The position numbers and the translations under genes are program-made. A model generated the notes under the pieces. The model ran no database searches, was not told the origin of the DNA, and saw only the letters and a program-made list of their open reading frames with translations. A DNA stretch of 64,000 bases from Brachybacterium alimentarium (GTDB taxonomy: Bacteria; Actinomycetota; Actinomycetes; Actinomycetales; Dermabacteraceae). Shown piece after piece: positions 29,477-38,263 of this stretch (positions within the stretch are counted from its first letter, which is position 1; each line of letters opens with the position of its first letter). Where the stretch lies: positions 1-64,000 of the forward strand of contig NZ_NRGS01000022.1 in the NCBI RefSeq assembly GCF_002332425.1, in the 5' to 3' direction.

Positions 29477-30402
29477 GCCTCACCGTCGACCACCTGTCCT
29501 TCTCCTACGGCACGCGGAAGATCCTCGATGACCTCTCCTTCGAGGTCGCCCCCGGTGCTTTCTGCGCCCTGCTGGGCCCCAACGGGTCGGGCAAGTCCAC
29601 CCTGGTCAAGGCCATCGCCGGCGTGCACCGAGCCCGTTCCGGCCGGGTGGCGGTCGAGGGGCGCGAGACCGCTGGGATGGGGCGGCGCGAGCTGGCCAAA
29701 GTGGTCGGCTACGTGCCGCAGGCCGGGGACGCTCCCTTCGACCTCAGCGTGCGCGAGGCCGTCATGCTGGGGCGCACCCCGCACTTCGGCCTCGCCCCGC
29801 GGGCGGAGGATCGCGCGAGGGTCGAGGAGTCGATCGTCCGCATGGGGCTGGAGGAGCTGGCCGAGCGCAGCATGTCCGAGCTCTCGGGCGGCCAGGCCCA
29901 GCGAGCGCTGATCGCCCGGGCACTCGCGCAGGACACCCGCGTGCTGCTGCTGGACGAGCCCACCAGCGCCCTGGACCTGCGCTACCAGATCGAGACCCTG
30001 CAGCTGGTCCGCCAGATCACCCGCGAGGAGGGCATCAGCGCGCTGATCGCCATCCACGACCTCAACCACGCCGCCCGGTACTGCGACCAGGTGATCGTGC
30101 TGCACGACGGTCGGATCACGGCGGACGGCGCTCCCGCCGAGGCCCTCAGCGCCCCGGTGCTGCGCACCGTCTACGAGGTGGACGTCGAGGTCGCCGTGGG
30201 CGAGGAGGGCGTCGAGGTGCGGCCTCGGGTGGACGCCGAGGGCTTCACGCGCACCGGCTCCCGTCTCGACGAGCTCGAGGCCGACGGCACCGTGCGCGCC
30301 GGGCGGATCGTGGGCGCGGGGCAGACCGTGCACTCAGGGCAGACCGCGCGGTCCGTGCGCACGGAGCAGCCTGCGGCGACGTCCACGGCGGCCGCTCGAT
30401 GA
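29473..30402 (+). CDS. ABC transporter ATPase of the siderophore-type importer
   Basis: 309 residues from a GTG that overlaps the permease stop as GTGA. Walker A is GPNGSGKST (35-43), signature LSGGQ (137-141), Walker B VLLLDE (157-162), and the H-loop is in AIHDLNHAARYC. The catalytic domain ends near 250; a 55-residue Thr/Gly/Gln/Ala-rich tail follows that includes GQTVHSGQTARS. The tail is not part of usual FepC proteins and may be disordered. It powers the import with the two preceding genes. Confidence 0.93.
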   Translation: MSLTVDHLSFSYGTRKILDDLSFEVAPGAFCALLGPNGSGKSTLVKAIAGVHRARSGRVAVEGRETAGMGRRELAKVVGYVPQAGDAPFDLSVREAVMLGRTPHFGLAPRAEDRARVEESIVRMGLEELAERSMSELSGGQAQRALIARALAQDTRVLLLDEPTSALDLRYQIETLQLVRQITREEGISALIAIHDLNHAARYCDQVIVLHDGRITADGAPAEALSAPVLRTVYEVDVEVAVGEEGVEVRPRVDAEGFTRTGSRLDELEADGTVRAGRIVGAGQTVHSGQTARSVRTEQPAATSTAAAR

Positions 30403-32321
30403 CCGACCCCGACCTGAGCATCGTCGACGCGATCATCGTCGGCGGCGGGCCCCGCGGTGTGGCCACCGTGCTGCGCACCGCCGCACGCGTCGCCGCCGAC
30501 GGGGGCCCTGCGGCGCGACTGGTGGTGATCGACGCCCTCGAGGTGGGCGCCGGTGCCACCTGGCTGACCGGCCAGCCCGCCCAGTACCTCAACAACACGC
30601 AGGCCGACGCCACGACCGTGCACCCCGATGAGTCCACGCCGATGAGCGGGCCGGCAGCCCCCGGGCCGGACCTCGTGCAGTGGGCGCGGAGCGTCGCGGA
30701 CCGCGGCGTGCATCACCACGCCCCGTGGGTGCTCGAGGAGGCCCGCGACCTCGTCGGCGCGAGCTTCCCCAGCCGTCGCCTGCAGGGCGTCTACTTCCGG
30801 GACCAGCTCGACGCGGCGATCAGCTCCGGCCATGTCGAGGTCGAGGAGGTCCGGGGCATCGTCGTCGACCTCGCTTCGAGCGTCGACGATCAGGGTGAGC
30901 GGTCGCTCACCGGGGTCGTGCTCGCCGATGGCCGCCGGTTCGGCGCGCCCACCGTCGTGCTCGCGCAGGGCATGGTCCAGGCGCGCCGCTCGGTCGAGGT
31001 GGACCACCTCGTCGACGTCGCCGAGCGCTTCGGCCTGCGCTATGCGGAGCCCGGGATGCCCGCCGAGCGGGAGTACACCGGCCTTCCCCATGGCGAGACC
31101 GTGCTGGTGCGCGGTCTGGGTGCGAACTTCTTCGACGTGATCGGCGAGCTCGTCGCGGAGTGGGGCGGCCGGGTCGAACCCGTCGCCGGTGATCCGGGCG
31201 GACGCCTGCACTATGCGCCCTCGGGGCGCGAGCCCCGTCTCGTGGTGGGCTCCCGCCGTGGAGTGCCCTATCGCTCCAAGCCGGACGGCGGACGGCCCGT
31301 GCGTCCCTTCACCGCGCGCTGGGCCACTGCCGACTGGTTCGAGCAGCTCGCAGCCCGCACCGACGTCGACCTCGCCGCCGAGGTGTGGCCCGTGGTCGCT
31401 CGCGAGTTCGCCCGCGTCTATCTCGAGGCTCTCACCGCCTACGCGCCCGGCGCGGTGACCGGGCTGTGGATGTCGGCGCTGGACGAGGCCACCTCGCAGG
31501 AGGAGGTCGACGGGGTGCTCGAGGCCGCGATCGGCGATGCCCGCTGGACGTGGACGATCGACGAGCTGCACCGTCCCACCGCCGGCGAGCAGGTCGACGC
31601 CGAGGAATGGCGTGCCCTGGTCTCGCGCCTGATCGAGGACGAGCTCGGGTCGATGTCCGATCCTGCCCGCCATCCGCGCGCCGCGGTCAACGGCGCGATG
31701 GGCGCCCTGCGCCGGCAGATCGGACGCCTCACCCGGAAGGGCGCCTTCAGCGGCGTTTCCCTGGCGCGGGACGTCCTGGGATGGTTCGACGGCGACTCGC
31801 TCGCCCTGGCCTCCGGCCCGCCTGCGGACCGGGTGCGCCTGGTGCTGAGCCTGATCGAGGCGGGCGTGATCGAGCTGCTCGGCCCGGGCATGGTGCTCGA
31901 GGCGGACGAGCACGAGGGGCGGTTCCGTGCCGCGTCGCCGCTCACCGGGAAGGTCGCGACCGCCCGTGTGCTGCTGGAGACGCGGATGTCCAAGGGGAAG
32001 ATCCCGGACACCGACGACCCCCTGCTGCGCTCCCTGCTGGACAGCGGCCGCGCCCGCATCCACTGCGTCGGCGGCATCGCCACCCACAGCCTCGAGGCGA
32101 CCGGTGCCGAGATCTCCGAGAGCGTGCCCGGCGGCCATCATCTCGTCGCGGCCGACGGCACGGTGGATCGCTCCGTCGTGGTGCTCGGCATCCCGGCCTC
32201 GAGCACGCAGCCCGGCAGCGCGATCGGCGCGAGCCCGACAGTGCCCTCGCCGCTGCTGGCCGGCGCCGATATCGCCGCGAAGCAGATCATGGCGGGCAGG
32301 ATGGCGACGCTCGACGCGTGA
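30399..32321 (+). CDS. Large FAD/NAD(P)-binding protein (PF13454-like)
   Basis: 640 residues, overlapping the ATPase stop as ATGA. The N-terminal dinucleotide motif is VDAIIVGGGPRGVATVLR (9-26). GAGATWLTGQPAQYLNNTQADATTVHP near 50-75 is typical of the FAD-NAD(P)-binding group PF13454, related to N-hydroxylating monooxygenases. PGMPAEREYTGLPHGETVLVRGLGANFFDVIGELV near 215-250 marks a second nucleotide site. The C-terminal GRARIHCVGGIATHSLEATG returns to the FAD domain. It probably oxidises a small molecule with NAD(P)H. Its place in the operon suggests it modifies the compound imported by the ABC systems on either side. Substrate unknown. Confidence 0.85.
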   Translation: MTDPDLSIVDAIIVGGGPRGVATVLRTAARVAADGGPAARLVVIDALEVGAGATWLTGQPAQYLNNTQADATTVHPDESTPMSGPAAPGPDLVQWARSVADRGVHHHAPWVLEEARDLVGASFPSRRLQGVYFRDQLDAAISSGHVEVEEVRGIVVDLASSVDDQGERSLTGVVLADGRRFGAPTVVLAQGMVQARRSVEVDHLVDVAERFGLRYAEPGMPAEREYTGLPHGETVLVRGLGANFFDVIGELVAEWGGRVEPVAGDPGGRLHYAPSGREPRLVVGSRRGVPYRSKPDGGRPVRPFTARWATADWFEQLAARTDVDLAAEVWPVVAREFARVYLEALTAYAPGAVTGLWMSALDEATSQEEVDGVLEAAIGDARWTWTIDELHRPTAGEQVDAEEWRALVSRLIEDELGSMSDPARHPRAAVNGAMGALRRQIGRLTRKGAFSGVSLARDVLGWFDGDSLALASGPPADRVRLVLSLIEAGVIELLGPGMVLEADEHEGRFRAASPLTGKVATARVLLETRMSKGKIPDTDDPLLRSLLDSGRARIHCVGGIATHSLEATGAEISESVPGGHHLVAADGTVDRSVVVLGIPASSTQPGSAIGASPTVPSPLLAGADIAAKQIMAGRMATLDA

Positions 32322-32393
32322 GCCCCGGTCTCCGTGCGCTTCGGAACGGTCGGGGGCGCCGGCTAGATCCTGCTCGGCTCGAGCCTGCGCGTC

Positions 32394-33122
32394 TCAATCC
32401 TGCTCGTCGTCGTAGGAGTCCTCGCCGCTGGCGCGCAGCGCGACCCGTTCGACGCCCTCGAGCTCGATGAACTGGGGGATCAGGTCACGCATCGGGGGCC
32501 GGCCGTGGAAGCGGATGTCCATGATCACGAACCGCCGTCCCTGTTCGGTGGTGCGGCGTGAATGCTCGATCGAGCTGGTGAAGCCCATCGCCGTCGCGAC
32601 CTCCAGGACGTCGCGCAGCACCCCGGCGCCGTCGGCGTAGGTGATCCGCAGCAGCCGCTTGGAGTCGGGGGAGGGGAGCCGGCGCACCAGCGGGGCGACC
32701 AGGAACAGGGTCACCAGATGCAGGCCGGTCAGCAGCACGCCGAGCGACAGCATGCCGGCGCCGCAGGCCATGCCCACCGCCGCGGCGACCCAGATGGTGG
32801 CCGCGGTGGTCAGGCCGCGCACGACGTTGCGCCCCTTGAAGATGACGCCGGCGCCGAGGAACCCGATCCCGGAGACGATCTGCGCGGCGATGCGCGAGGG
32901 GTCCAGGACGACGTCGTCCCCGAGGACCGCGGAGAATCCGAAGACGGACACCAGGGTGAAGGCGCACGAGCCCATCCCCACCAGCACATGGGTGCGGAAC
33001 CCAGCGGCCTTCTGCCGCAGCTGGCGCTCCAGACCGATGAGCGAGCACAGCACGAACGCGACCAGGAGCAGCTCGAACTCCACGGCGGTGGTGTCGGTGA
33101 TGAGACCGACCAGTGGCTCCAT
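32394..33122 (-). CDS. MgtC/SapB-family membrane protein
   Basis: 242 residues. Five membrane helices occupy residues 10-145, with the family signature LCSLIGLERQLRQKAAGFRTHVLVGMGSCAF and GIGFLGAGVIFKG. A C-terminal ACT-like cytoplasmic domain (about 155-235) follows. MgtC proteins support growth at low magnesium and modulate membrane energetics; some carriers of this fold act differently. GAGGAGG lies about 12 bases before the ATG. It is on the opposite strand and separates the siderophore-type operon from the peptide-type importer. I saw no M-box-type riboswitch in its leader. Confidence 0.9.
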   Translation of the reverse strand: MEPLVGLITDTTAVEFELLLVAFVLCSLIGLERQLRQKAAGFRTHVLVGMGSCAFTLVSVFGFSAVLGDDVVLDPSRIAAQIVSGIGFLGAGVIFKGRNVVRGLTTAATIWVAAAVGMACGAGMLSLGVLLTGLHLVTLFLVAPLVRRLPSPDSKRLLRITYADGAGVLRDVLEVATAMGFTSSIEHSRRTTEQGRRFVIMDIRFHGRPPMRDLIPQFIELEGVERVALRASGEDSYDDEQD

Positions 33123-33439
33123 GCGGACAGGACCTCCTCACGTCCCGGCGCGGCCGGATAGTGCGCGGGAAGCGGATCCAGCACCCTCGGCTGCGCCCTC
33201 GCCAACGTAGCAGAGGCCTTTCCGCGTCCCGTCCCGCAAGGGGGACGCCGCGCCCTGAGGGATGCCACGGCGACACCGCCCGAGCCCAAACGATTCACGC
33301 TGTGACGTGGAGCATATCGTTATCGGAACGTAACGCCTACCAGTGGAGGTTTCCGGTCCGGGACGGGTTGAATCTGTCTCACGGATCAACGGTGACCCGA
33401 GCCCCGATGGCGGGGCGCACACGGAGAGGCAGGCCCCTC
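33123..33439. promoter_or_regulatory. Divergent promoter space between mgtC-like gene and peptide-type importer
   Basis: The 317-bp region has a GC-rich left part serving the minus-strand gene. A less GC-rich stretch near 33311-33340 (CATATCGTTATCGGAACGTAACG) probably contains the promoter for the importer operon; CGTT-ATCGG-AACG in it is a short inverted repeat. No known riboswitch and no small gene were recognised. Confidence 0.4.
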
Positions 33440-35257
33440 ATGACCGCACAGGATTCACCCCGGCACCTCGGAGGCACATCACGACGTCGCTTCCTGGCGA
33501 CCACCGGAGCACTCGGGTCCGTCGCAGCGCTCGCAGCGTGCGGCGGAGCCACCGGCGGCGGCAGTGGAGGGGGCGGCGAGGAACTCGTCGGCGTCGGCAA
33601 CAACGGAAAGGCGGGAAGCGGTCGCTCCGGCGATGGCGCCGATCAGCTCTTCATCGCCGGGTTCCAGTGGAGCCCGCCCACCAACTTCAACACCTTCGCG
33701 GGATCGCCGGCGTGGCCGGCCTCCGGCAACGTGGCCCAGTACATCTACGAGACCCTCCTGCGCTTCCACATCGTCTCCGGCGAGCTGCTGCCCGGACTGG
33801 CGGCCTCGCACGAGGTGAACGGGAACGAGTCCATCTCCCTCACGCTCCAGGACGGCATCACCTGGCACGACGGGTCCGAGCTCACGGTCGACGATGTGCT
33901 CTACACCTTCGAGCTCGGCAAGATCGACCCCGGACTGGGCATCGCATCCTTCTGGACCGAGGTCGACGAGATGACCGCCGAGGGCAACACCCTCAACGTC
34001 GCGATCAATGCGGAGCGCAAGAACGTCGGCGCCGTGCTCGCGACCCTCGCCCAGCAGTACATCGTGCCCAAGGCCGTGTTCGAGAAGGCCGCCGAGGAGA
34101 CCGGCAACAAGGTCGCGAGCTGGGAGACCGACGAGGCCATGGGCACCGGTCCCTTCACGCTGGAGCTCGCGGATCAGACGCAGATCATCCTCGCCCGTCA
34201 TGACGACTACTGGGGCAAGGACTTCTACGGCGGCCTGCCGGCGATGTCGAAGATCATCCACCCGATCTTCAAGTCCAACGAGGACGGGAACATCAAGTTC
34301 CAGAACGGCGAGCTCGACGTCATGCAGCAGTTCGTCCCCCAGATCTCGAAGATGTGGGAAGCGGGCAAACCGGTGGGCACCTACCTGCGGGAGGAGCCCT
34401 ACTTCGTGCCCAGTTCGATGCCGATGTTCCTGATGAATACCACCAAGCCGGGTCTGGACGATCCCGCGGTGCGCAAGGCGCTGGCCTACGCCGTGGACTA
34501 TGCGTCCATCGCCGAGACCGCCATGTCGGGCTACTCCTCCCAGGTGCTCGCCTCGCTGGTGATCCCGGACGGCGCCGAGGACCAGTGGCTGGATCGTGAC
34601 AAGGCCGAGGCCGACGGCTGGGCCTTCGACGCCGTCAAGGCCGCCGAGCTCCTGGAGGAGGCCGGCTACGAGAAGGGGTCCGACGGCTTCTACGCCAAGG
34701 ACGGCGAGAAGCTCGGCCCGTGGAAGCTGATCACCCCGCAGGGGTGGACCGACTGGAACGCCGCCCTCGAGATCGTGGCGAAGAACTTCCAGGACATCGG
34801 TGTCGACGCCACCACGAACTTCCCGCAGGAGGCCCAGACGACGTCCGCCATCCAGAACGGCGACTTCGACATGGCCTGCTGGTACGTCGCCGGGACCAAC
34901 CCTGCGGCGCCGTGGCAGCGCTTCAGCGATGTGATGAGCAACGTCGACATGGCCCCGCTCGGCGAGACGGCGTACCGCAACTTCTCCCGCTGGGAGAACG
35001 GCGAGATCAACGATCTGCTGGAGACCGCCGCCGCGGCACCGGATGACGAGAGCAAGAAGGAGGCGATCGCGGCGCTGGATGATCTGTACCGGTCCGAGGT
35101 GCCCGCCTTCCCGTTGATGTACCGGCCCGACGAGTTCTTCGAGTTCAACGCATCGAACTGGTCCAACTGGCCCACCGAGGACAACGACTATGCGCCGCCG
35201 ATGTTCCGCGGCGCCGGCAACGAGTGGATCTTCCAGCTCAAGAAGATCGGCGACTGA
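33440..35257 (+). CDS. Dipeptide-type (family 5) ABC substrate-binding lipoprotein
   Basis: 605 residues. TSRRRFLATTGALGSVAALAACGG combines a twin-arginine start (Arg 15-16) with a lipobox (Cys 34). A Gly/Ser linker leads to the family 5 fold: WSPPTNFNTFAG, YIYETLLRFHIVSGELLPGLAASHEV, and LQDGITWHDGSELTVDDVLYTFEL. In this family such proteins bind peptides, nickel chelates or oligosaccharides. It begins a five-gene importer. From memory, clusters with the peroxidase/CMD genes upstream carry a binding protein of the KPN_01854 family, and this could be it; I could not check. GGAGAGGCAGG lies upstream of the ATG. Confidence 0.88.
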   Translation: MTAQDSPRHLGGTSRRRFLATTGALGSVAALAACGGATGGGSGGGGEELVGVGNNGKAGSGRSGDGADQLFIAGFQWSPPTNFNTFAGSPAWPASGNVAQYIYETLLRFHIVSGELLPGLAASHEVNGNESISLTLQDGITWHDGSELTVDDVLYTFELGKIDPGLGIASFWTEVDEMTAEGNTLNVAINAERKNVGAVLATLAQQYIVPKAVFEKAAEETGNKVASWETDEAMGTGPFTLELADQTQIILARHDDYWGKDFYGGLPAMSKIIHPIFKSNEDGNIKFQNGELDVMQQFVPQISKMWEAGKPVGTYLREEPYFVPSSMPMFLMNTTKPGLDDPAVRKALAYAVDYASIAETAMSGYSSQVLASLVIPDGAEDQWLDRDKAEADGWAFDAVKAAELLEEAGYEKGSDGFYAKDGEKLGPWKLITPQGWTDWNAALEIVAKNFQDIGVDATTNFPQEAQTTSAIQNGDFDMACWYVAGTNPAAPWQRFSDVMSNVDMAPLGETAYRNFSRWENGEINDLLETAAAAPDDESKKEAIAALDDLYRSEVPAFPLMYRPDEFFEFNASNWSNWPTEDNDYAPPMFRGAGNEWIFQLKKIGD

Positions 35258-35266
35258 GGCACCTTC

Positions 35267-36277
35267 GTGAAACTCGGCCGCTACATCGCTCAGAAGACGG
35301 TGTGGTACCTGGTCGCGCTGGTGGCAGCAGTGAGCCTGAACTTCCTGCTGCCCCGGCTCGTCCCGGGCAACCCCGTCGACGTCATCGTCTCGAATCTCTC
35401 CCGCGGAGGGAGCGTCACCAGCGAGCAGCAGAAGCAGGTGTACGAGAGCTATGTCCAGGAATTCGGCCTGGACCAGTCCCTGGGGCAGCAGTTCCTCACC
35501 TACCTCGCCAAGGTCTTCACCGGAGACCTCGGCACGTCCTTCGCGTACTACCCGGCCGCGGTCAACGATCTCGTCGGCCAGGCGCTTCCCTGGTCGATCG
35601 CCGTACAGCTGCCGGCGATCCTCATCGGATGGATCCTCGGCAACGTCATCGGGGCCATCGCCGCGTTCCGCGGCGGCAACTGGGACCGCTCGGTCTTCAC
35701 CACCTCGCTGTTCCTCTCCGCAATGCCCTACTACTGCCTGTCGATCCTGCTGCTGTACGTGCTGGCCGTGGTCGCCGGGGTCTTCCCCGTGGGCGGGGCG
35801 TATTCGCTGGGCCTGTCACCGGAGTTCAGCGTCGCCTTCCTCTGGGATGCGCTGAGCTACTACTGGCTGCCCTTCCTGTCCCTGGTGGTCGTCTTCATCG
35901 GAGGGCAGGCCGTGGGCATGCGCTCCATGGCCATCTACGAGCTCGGCGGCGACTACGTCAGCTACGCGCGAGCGATGGGCATCCGGGACAACAAGATCAC
36001 CCAGTACATCTTCCGCAATGCGATGCTCCCCCAGATCACCGGGCTCGCGCTGGCCATCGGCACGCTGGTCGGGGGCGCACTGATCACCGAACTCGTCTTC
36101 AGCTATCCGGGGGTGGGGACGCTGCTGTTCAACGCCATCGCCGCGAACGACTATCCCGTCATCCAGGCCGTCACCCTGATCATCACCGTGGCCGTCCTGC
36201 TGGCGAACTTCGCGGTGGAGATCGCCTACGGCATCATCGACCCGCGCATCCGCGCGGCCAAGTCCGGGGAGAAGTGA
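35267..36277 (+). CDS. ABC permease, DppB/OppB type
   Basis: 336 residues from GTG 35267, 9 bp after the binding-protein stop. An N-terminal membrane helix and a 75-residue extracytoplasmic loop (FGLDQSLGQQFLTYLAKVFTGDLGTSF) precede five more helices. The EAA-like coupling loop is YARAMGIRDNKITQYIFRNAMLPQITG. ITELVFSYPGVGTLLFNAI is the DppB C-terminal signature. It forms the channel with the next gene. Confidence 0.93.
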   Translation: MKLGRYIAQKTVWYLVALVAAVSLNFLLPRLVPGNPVDVIVSNLSRGGSVTSEQQKQVYESYVQEFGLDQSLGQQFLTYLAKVFTGDLGTSFAYYPAAVNDLVGQALPWSIAVQLPAILIGWILGNVIGAIAAFRGGNWDRSVFTTSLFLSAMPYYCLSILLLYVLAVVAGVFPVGGAYSLGLSPEFSVAFLWDALSYYWLPFLSLVVVFIGGQAVGMRSMAIYELGGDYVSYARAMGIRDNKITQYIFRNAMLPQITGLALAIGTLVGGALITELVFSYPGVGTLLFNAIAANDYPVIQAVTLIITVAVLLANFAVEIAYGIIDPRIRAAKSGEK

Positions 36278-36278
36278 C

Positions 36279-37358
36279 ATGTCCACGGTGAACACGCCCA
36301 TGGCGGAGGAGACCGCCGCTCCCCGGGCCAATACGCTGCGCTCCTTCAACTTCTCCGGCCGGTTCTGGGTCTCCCTGGTCCTGGTGGTCTTCGTGATCGT
36401 CCTGGGTCTGGCGGGGCTGGTCTATCCGACGGGTCCCGGGGAGAAGGTCGGCTCGCTCTACGACGCGCCGGGCGGCGGTCTGCCGCTGGGCACGGACAAC
36501 TTCGGTCACGACGTGCTCGCCGTGCTCATGGCCGGCACCCGCACCTCCCTGATCATCGGGCTGGTCGCCGGGGTCGTCGCCACCACCATCGGCGTGACGG
36601 TCGGACTGCTGGCCGGCTACGTCGGAGGCTGGTTCGAGGAGCTCCTGATGGGCGTCACCAACGTGGTGCTGGCCATCCCCGCCATCGTCGTGCTGATCCT
36701 CATCTCGATGTCCCTGCCCAACAGCACCATCTGGTCGCTCGCGCTGGTCATCGGCATCACCTCCTGGCCCTGGACGGCCAGGGCCGTGCGCGCCCAGGCC
36801 TCGTCGGTCGCCACCCGGGAGCACATCGACGTGGCCCGGCTCTCCGGGGCGAGGCTGCCCGGGATCCTGCTCAAGGACGTCCTGCCGTACATCCTGTCGT
36901 ACACCGTCATGGCGTTCGTGTTGCAGGTCTCCGGCGCGATCCTGGCAGAAGCGGCGCTGTCGATGCTGGGCCTGGGTCCCTCCGGGGCCGATTCCCTGGG
37001 CTCCCAGCTGCACTGGTCGCTCGCGTTCCAGGCCGTGGCCAGCGGCGCCTGGTGGGCGTTCCTGCCGCCGACGATCGTGCTGACCCTGGTCTCTTTCGGC
37101 TTCCTGCTCCTGCAGGCCAGCCTCGACGAGGTGTTCAATCCGCGCCTGCGCCGCGGCAAGCGCAAGCAGATGAAGCAGGCCGCGGCGCGCCGCGCCGCGG
37201 AAGCCCGTCAGCTGCTCGAGCGGAACGACGAGGCGAGCGACGAGACCGGTGCCGCCGACGAGGCGAGCGACGAGACCGGTGCCGCCGACGAGGCGAGCGA
37301 CGAGGCAGGGCCTGCCCCCGACCATTCCGAACGATCGAGAGCAGGTGAGCCGTCATGA
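36279..37358 (+). CDS. ABC permease, DppC/OppC type, with repeat-bearing tail
   Basis: 359 residues, 1 bp after the partner stop. The family signature PLGTDNFGHDVLAVLMAGTRTSL lies near residue 70, and the coupling loop is ARLSGARLPGILLKDVLPYILS. The membrane part ends near residue 285. Then comes a basic segment (RLRRGKRKQMKQAAARRAAEAR) and an acidic tail of repeated DEASDETGAA units encoded by 30-bp DNA repeats. This tail is unusual for OppC and probably disordered in the cytoplasm. The stop overlaps the next start as ATGA. Confidence 0.92.
   Translation: MSTVNTPMAEETAAPRANTLRSFNFSGRFWVSLVLVVFVIVLGLAGLVYPTGPGEKVGSLYDAPGGGLPLGTDNFGHDVLAVLMAGTRTSLIIGLVAGVVATTIGVTVGLLAGYVGGWFEELLMGVTNVVLAIPAIVVLILISMSLPNSTIWSLALVIGITSWPWTARAVRAQASSVATREHIDVARLSGARLPGILLKDVLPYILSYTVMAFVLQVSGAILAEAALSMLGLGPSGADSLGSQLHWSLAFQAVASGAWWAFLPPTIVLTLVSFGFLLLQASLDEVFNPRLRRGKRKQMKQAAARRAAEARQLLERNDEASDETGAADEASDETGAADEASDEAGPAPDHSERSRAGEPS
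37227..37304. repeat. 30-bp tandem repeat inside the oppC-like gene
   Basis: Two exact 30-bp units (37227-37256 and 37257-37286) and 18 bases of a third encode DEASDETGAA repeated. The unit length is a multiple of three, so copy-number change keeps the frame and would only lengthen the acidic tail. Confidence 0.9.
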
Positions 37359-38263
37359 GCACCGAGCGTCCGCAGCACGCGCCGTCGTCCACGGGAGTCC
37401 TTGCCCGTGCCCAGAACATCCGCTGCGTCTACGGCGGTGGCGAGGAGGACTTCACCGCCGTCGACGGGGTCTCGATCGCACTCGGCGAGGGCGAGGTCCT
37501 GGGCCTCGCCGGGGAATCCGGCTGCGGGAAGACCACGCTGGGCAACGCGCTCGCGATGATCGCCGCGCCTCCGCTGTACGTCCTGTCCGGCACCCTCGAG
37601 ATCGACGACGGGACGATCGACCTGTCGACCCTCTCGCACGACGACGTCAAGCGTCACCGCCCCTATCGGGGTCGGACCGTGTCGATGCTCCCGCAGGGCG
37701 CGATGAACTCCATCAGCCCGACACTGCGCATCAGCAGCCTGATCAAGGACGTGATGCGTGCTCATGACCCGAGGATCACCAAGGACGAGGCGCTGGACCT
37801 GGCGCGCGAGCGGCTGAAGATGCTCGAGATGCCGGTGCGAGTGCTGGACTCCTACGCCCACCAGCTCTCCGGCGGGATGAAGCAGCGCATGATCACCGTG
37901 ATCTCCACGCTGCAGAACCCCCGCCTGCTCATCGCCGATGAACCCACCTCCGCGCTCGACGTCTCCAGCCAGCGCATGCTGGTGGAGATGCTGCTGGAGA
38001 TGGTCGAGCAGCGGATCATGTCCGGGGTCGTCTTCGTGACGCATGACCTCCCGGTGCTGTCGCAGGTCTCGGACCGGCTCGCGATCATGCACGCGGGCCG
38101 GATCGTCGAATCCGGGCCCACCCGTCAGCTCGTCGAGGACGCCCAGCATCCCTATACCCGCAAGCTGCTCGGCTCCGTGCTCGACCCCAGCCAGGAGACC
38201 AGGGCGCGCGGCATCGCCCGCCGGTCCGCACCCGTCACTCCCGAGGAGGTGGGCGAGCGATGA
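37355..38263 (+). CDS. ABC ATPase, DppD/OppD type
   Basis: 302 residues overlapping the permease stop by 4 bases. Walker A is GESGCGKTT near 53, signature LSGGMKQRM near 171, and Walker B is LLIADEPTSALDVSSQ. YTRKLLGSVLDPSQETR is the oligopeptide-ATPase C-terminal region, but the usual cysteine-rich OppD tail is short here. It pairs with the following ATPase to drive the importer. Confidence 0.93.
   Translation: MSTERPQHAPSSTGVLARAQNIRCVYGGGEEDFTAVDGVSIALGEGEVLGLAGESGCGKTTLGNALAMIAAPPLYVLSGTLEIDDGTIDLSTLSHDDVKRHRPYRGRTVSMLPQGAMNSISPTLRISSLIKDVMRAHDPRITKDEALDLARERLKMLEMPVRVLDSYAHQLSGGMKQRMITVISTLQNPRLLIADEPTSALDVSSQRMLVEMLLEMVEQRIMSGVVFVTHDLPVLSQVSDRLAIMHAGRIVESGPTRQLVEDAQHPYTRKLLGSVLDPSQETRARGIARRSAPVTPEEVGER

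Noticed and set aside
30171-32141. A 656-codon minus-strand open frame
   Set aside because: It is antisense to the FAD/NAD(P)-binding gene, which has clear motifs and coupled starts.
33123-33300. Possible magnesium (M-box) riboswitch in the mgtC-like leader
   Set aside because: The conserved M-box blocks could not be found; only GC-rich unstructured sequence was seen.
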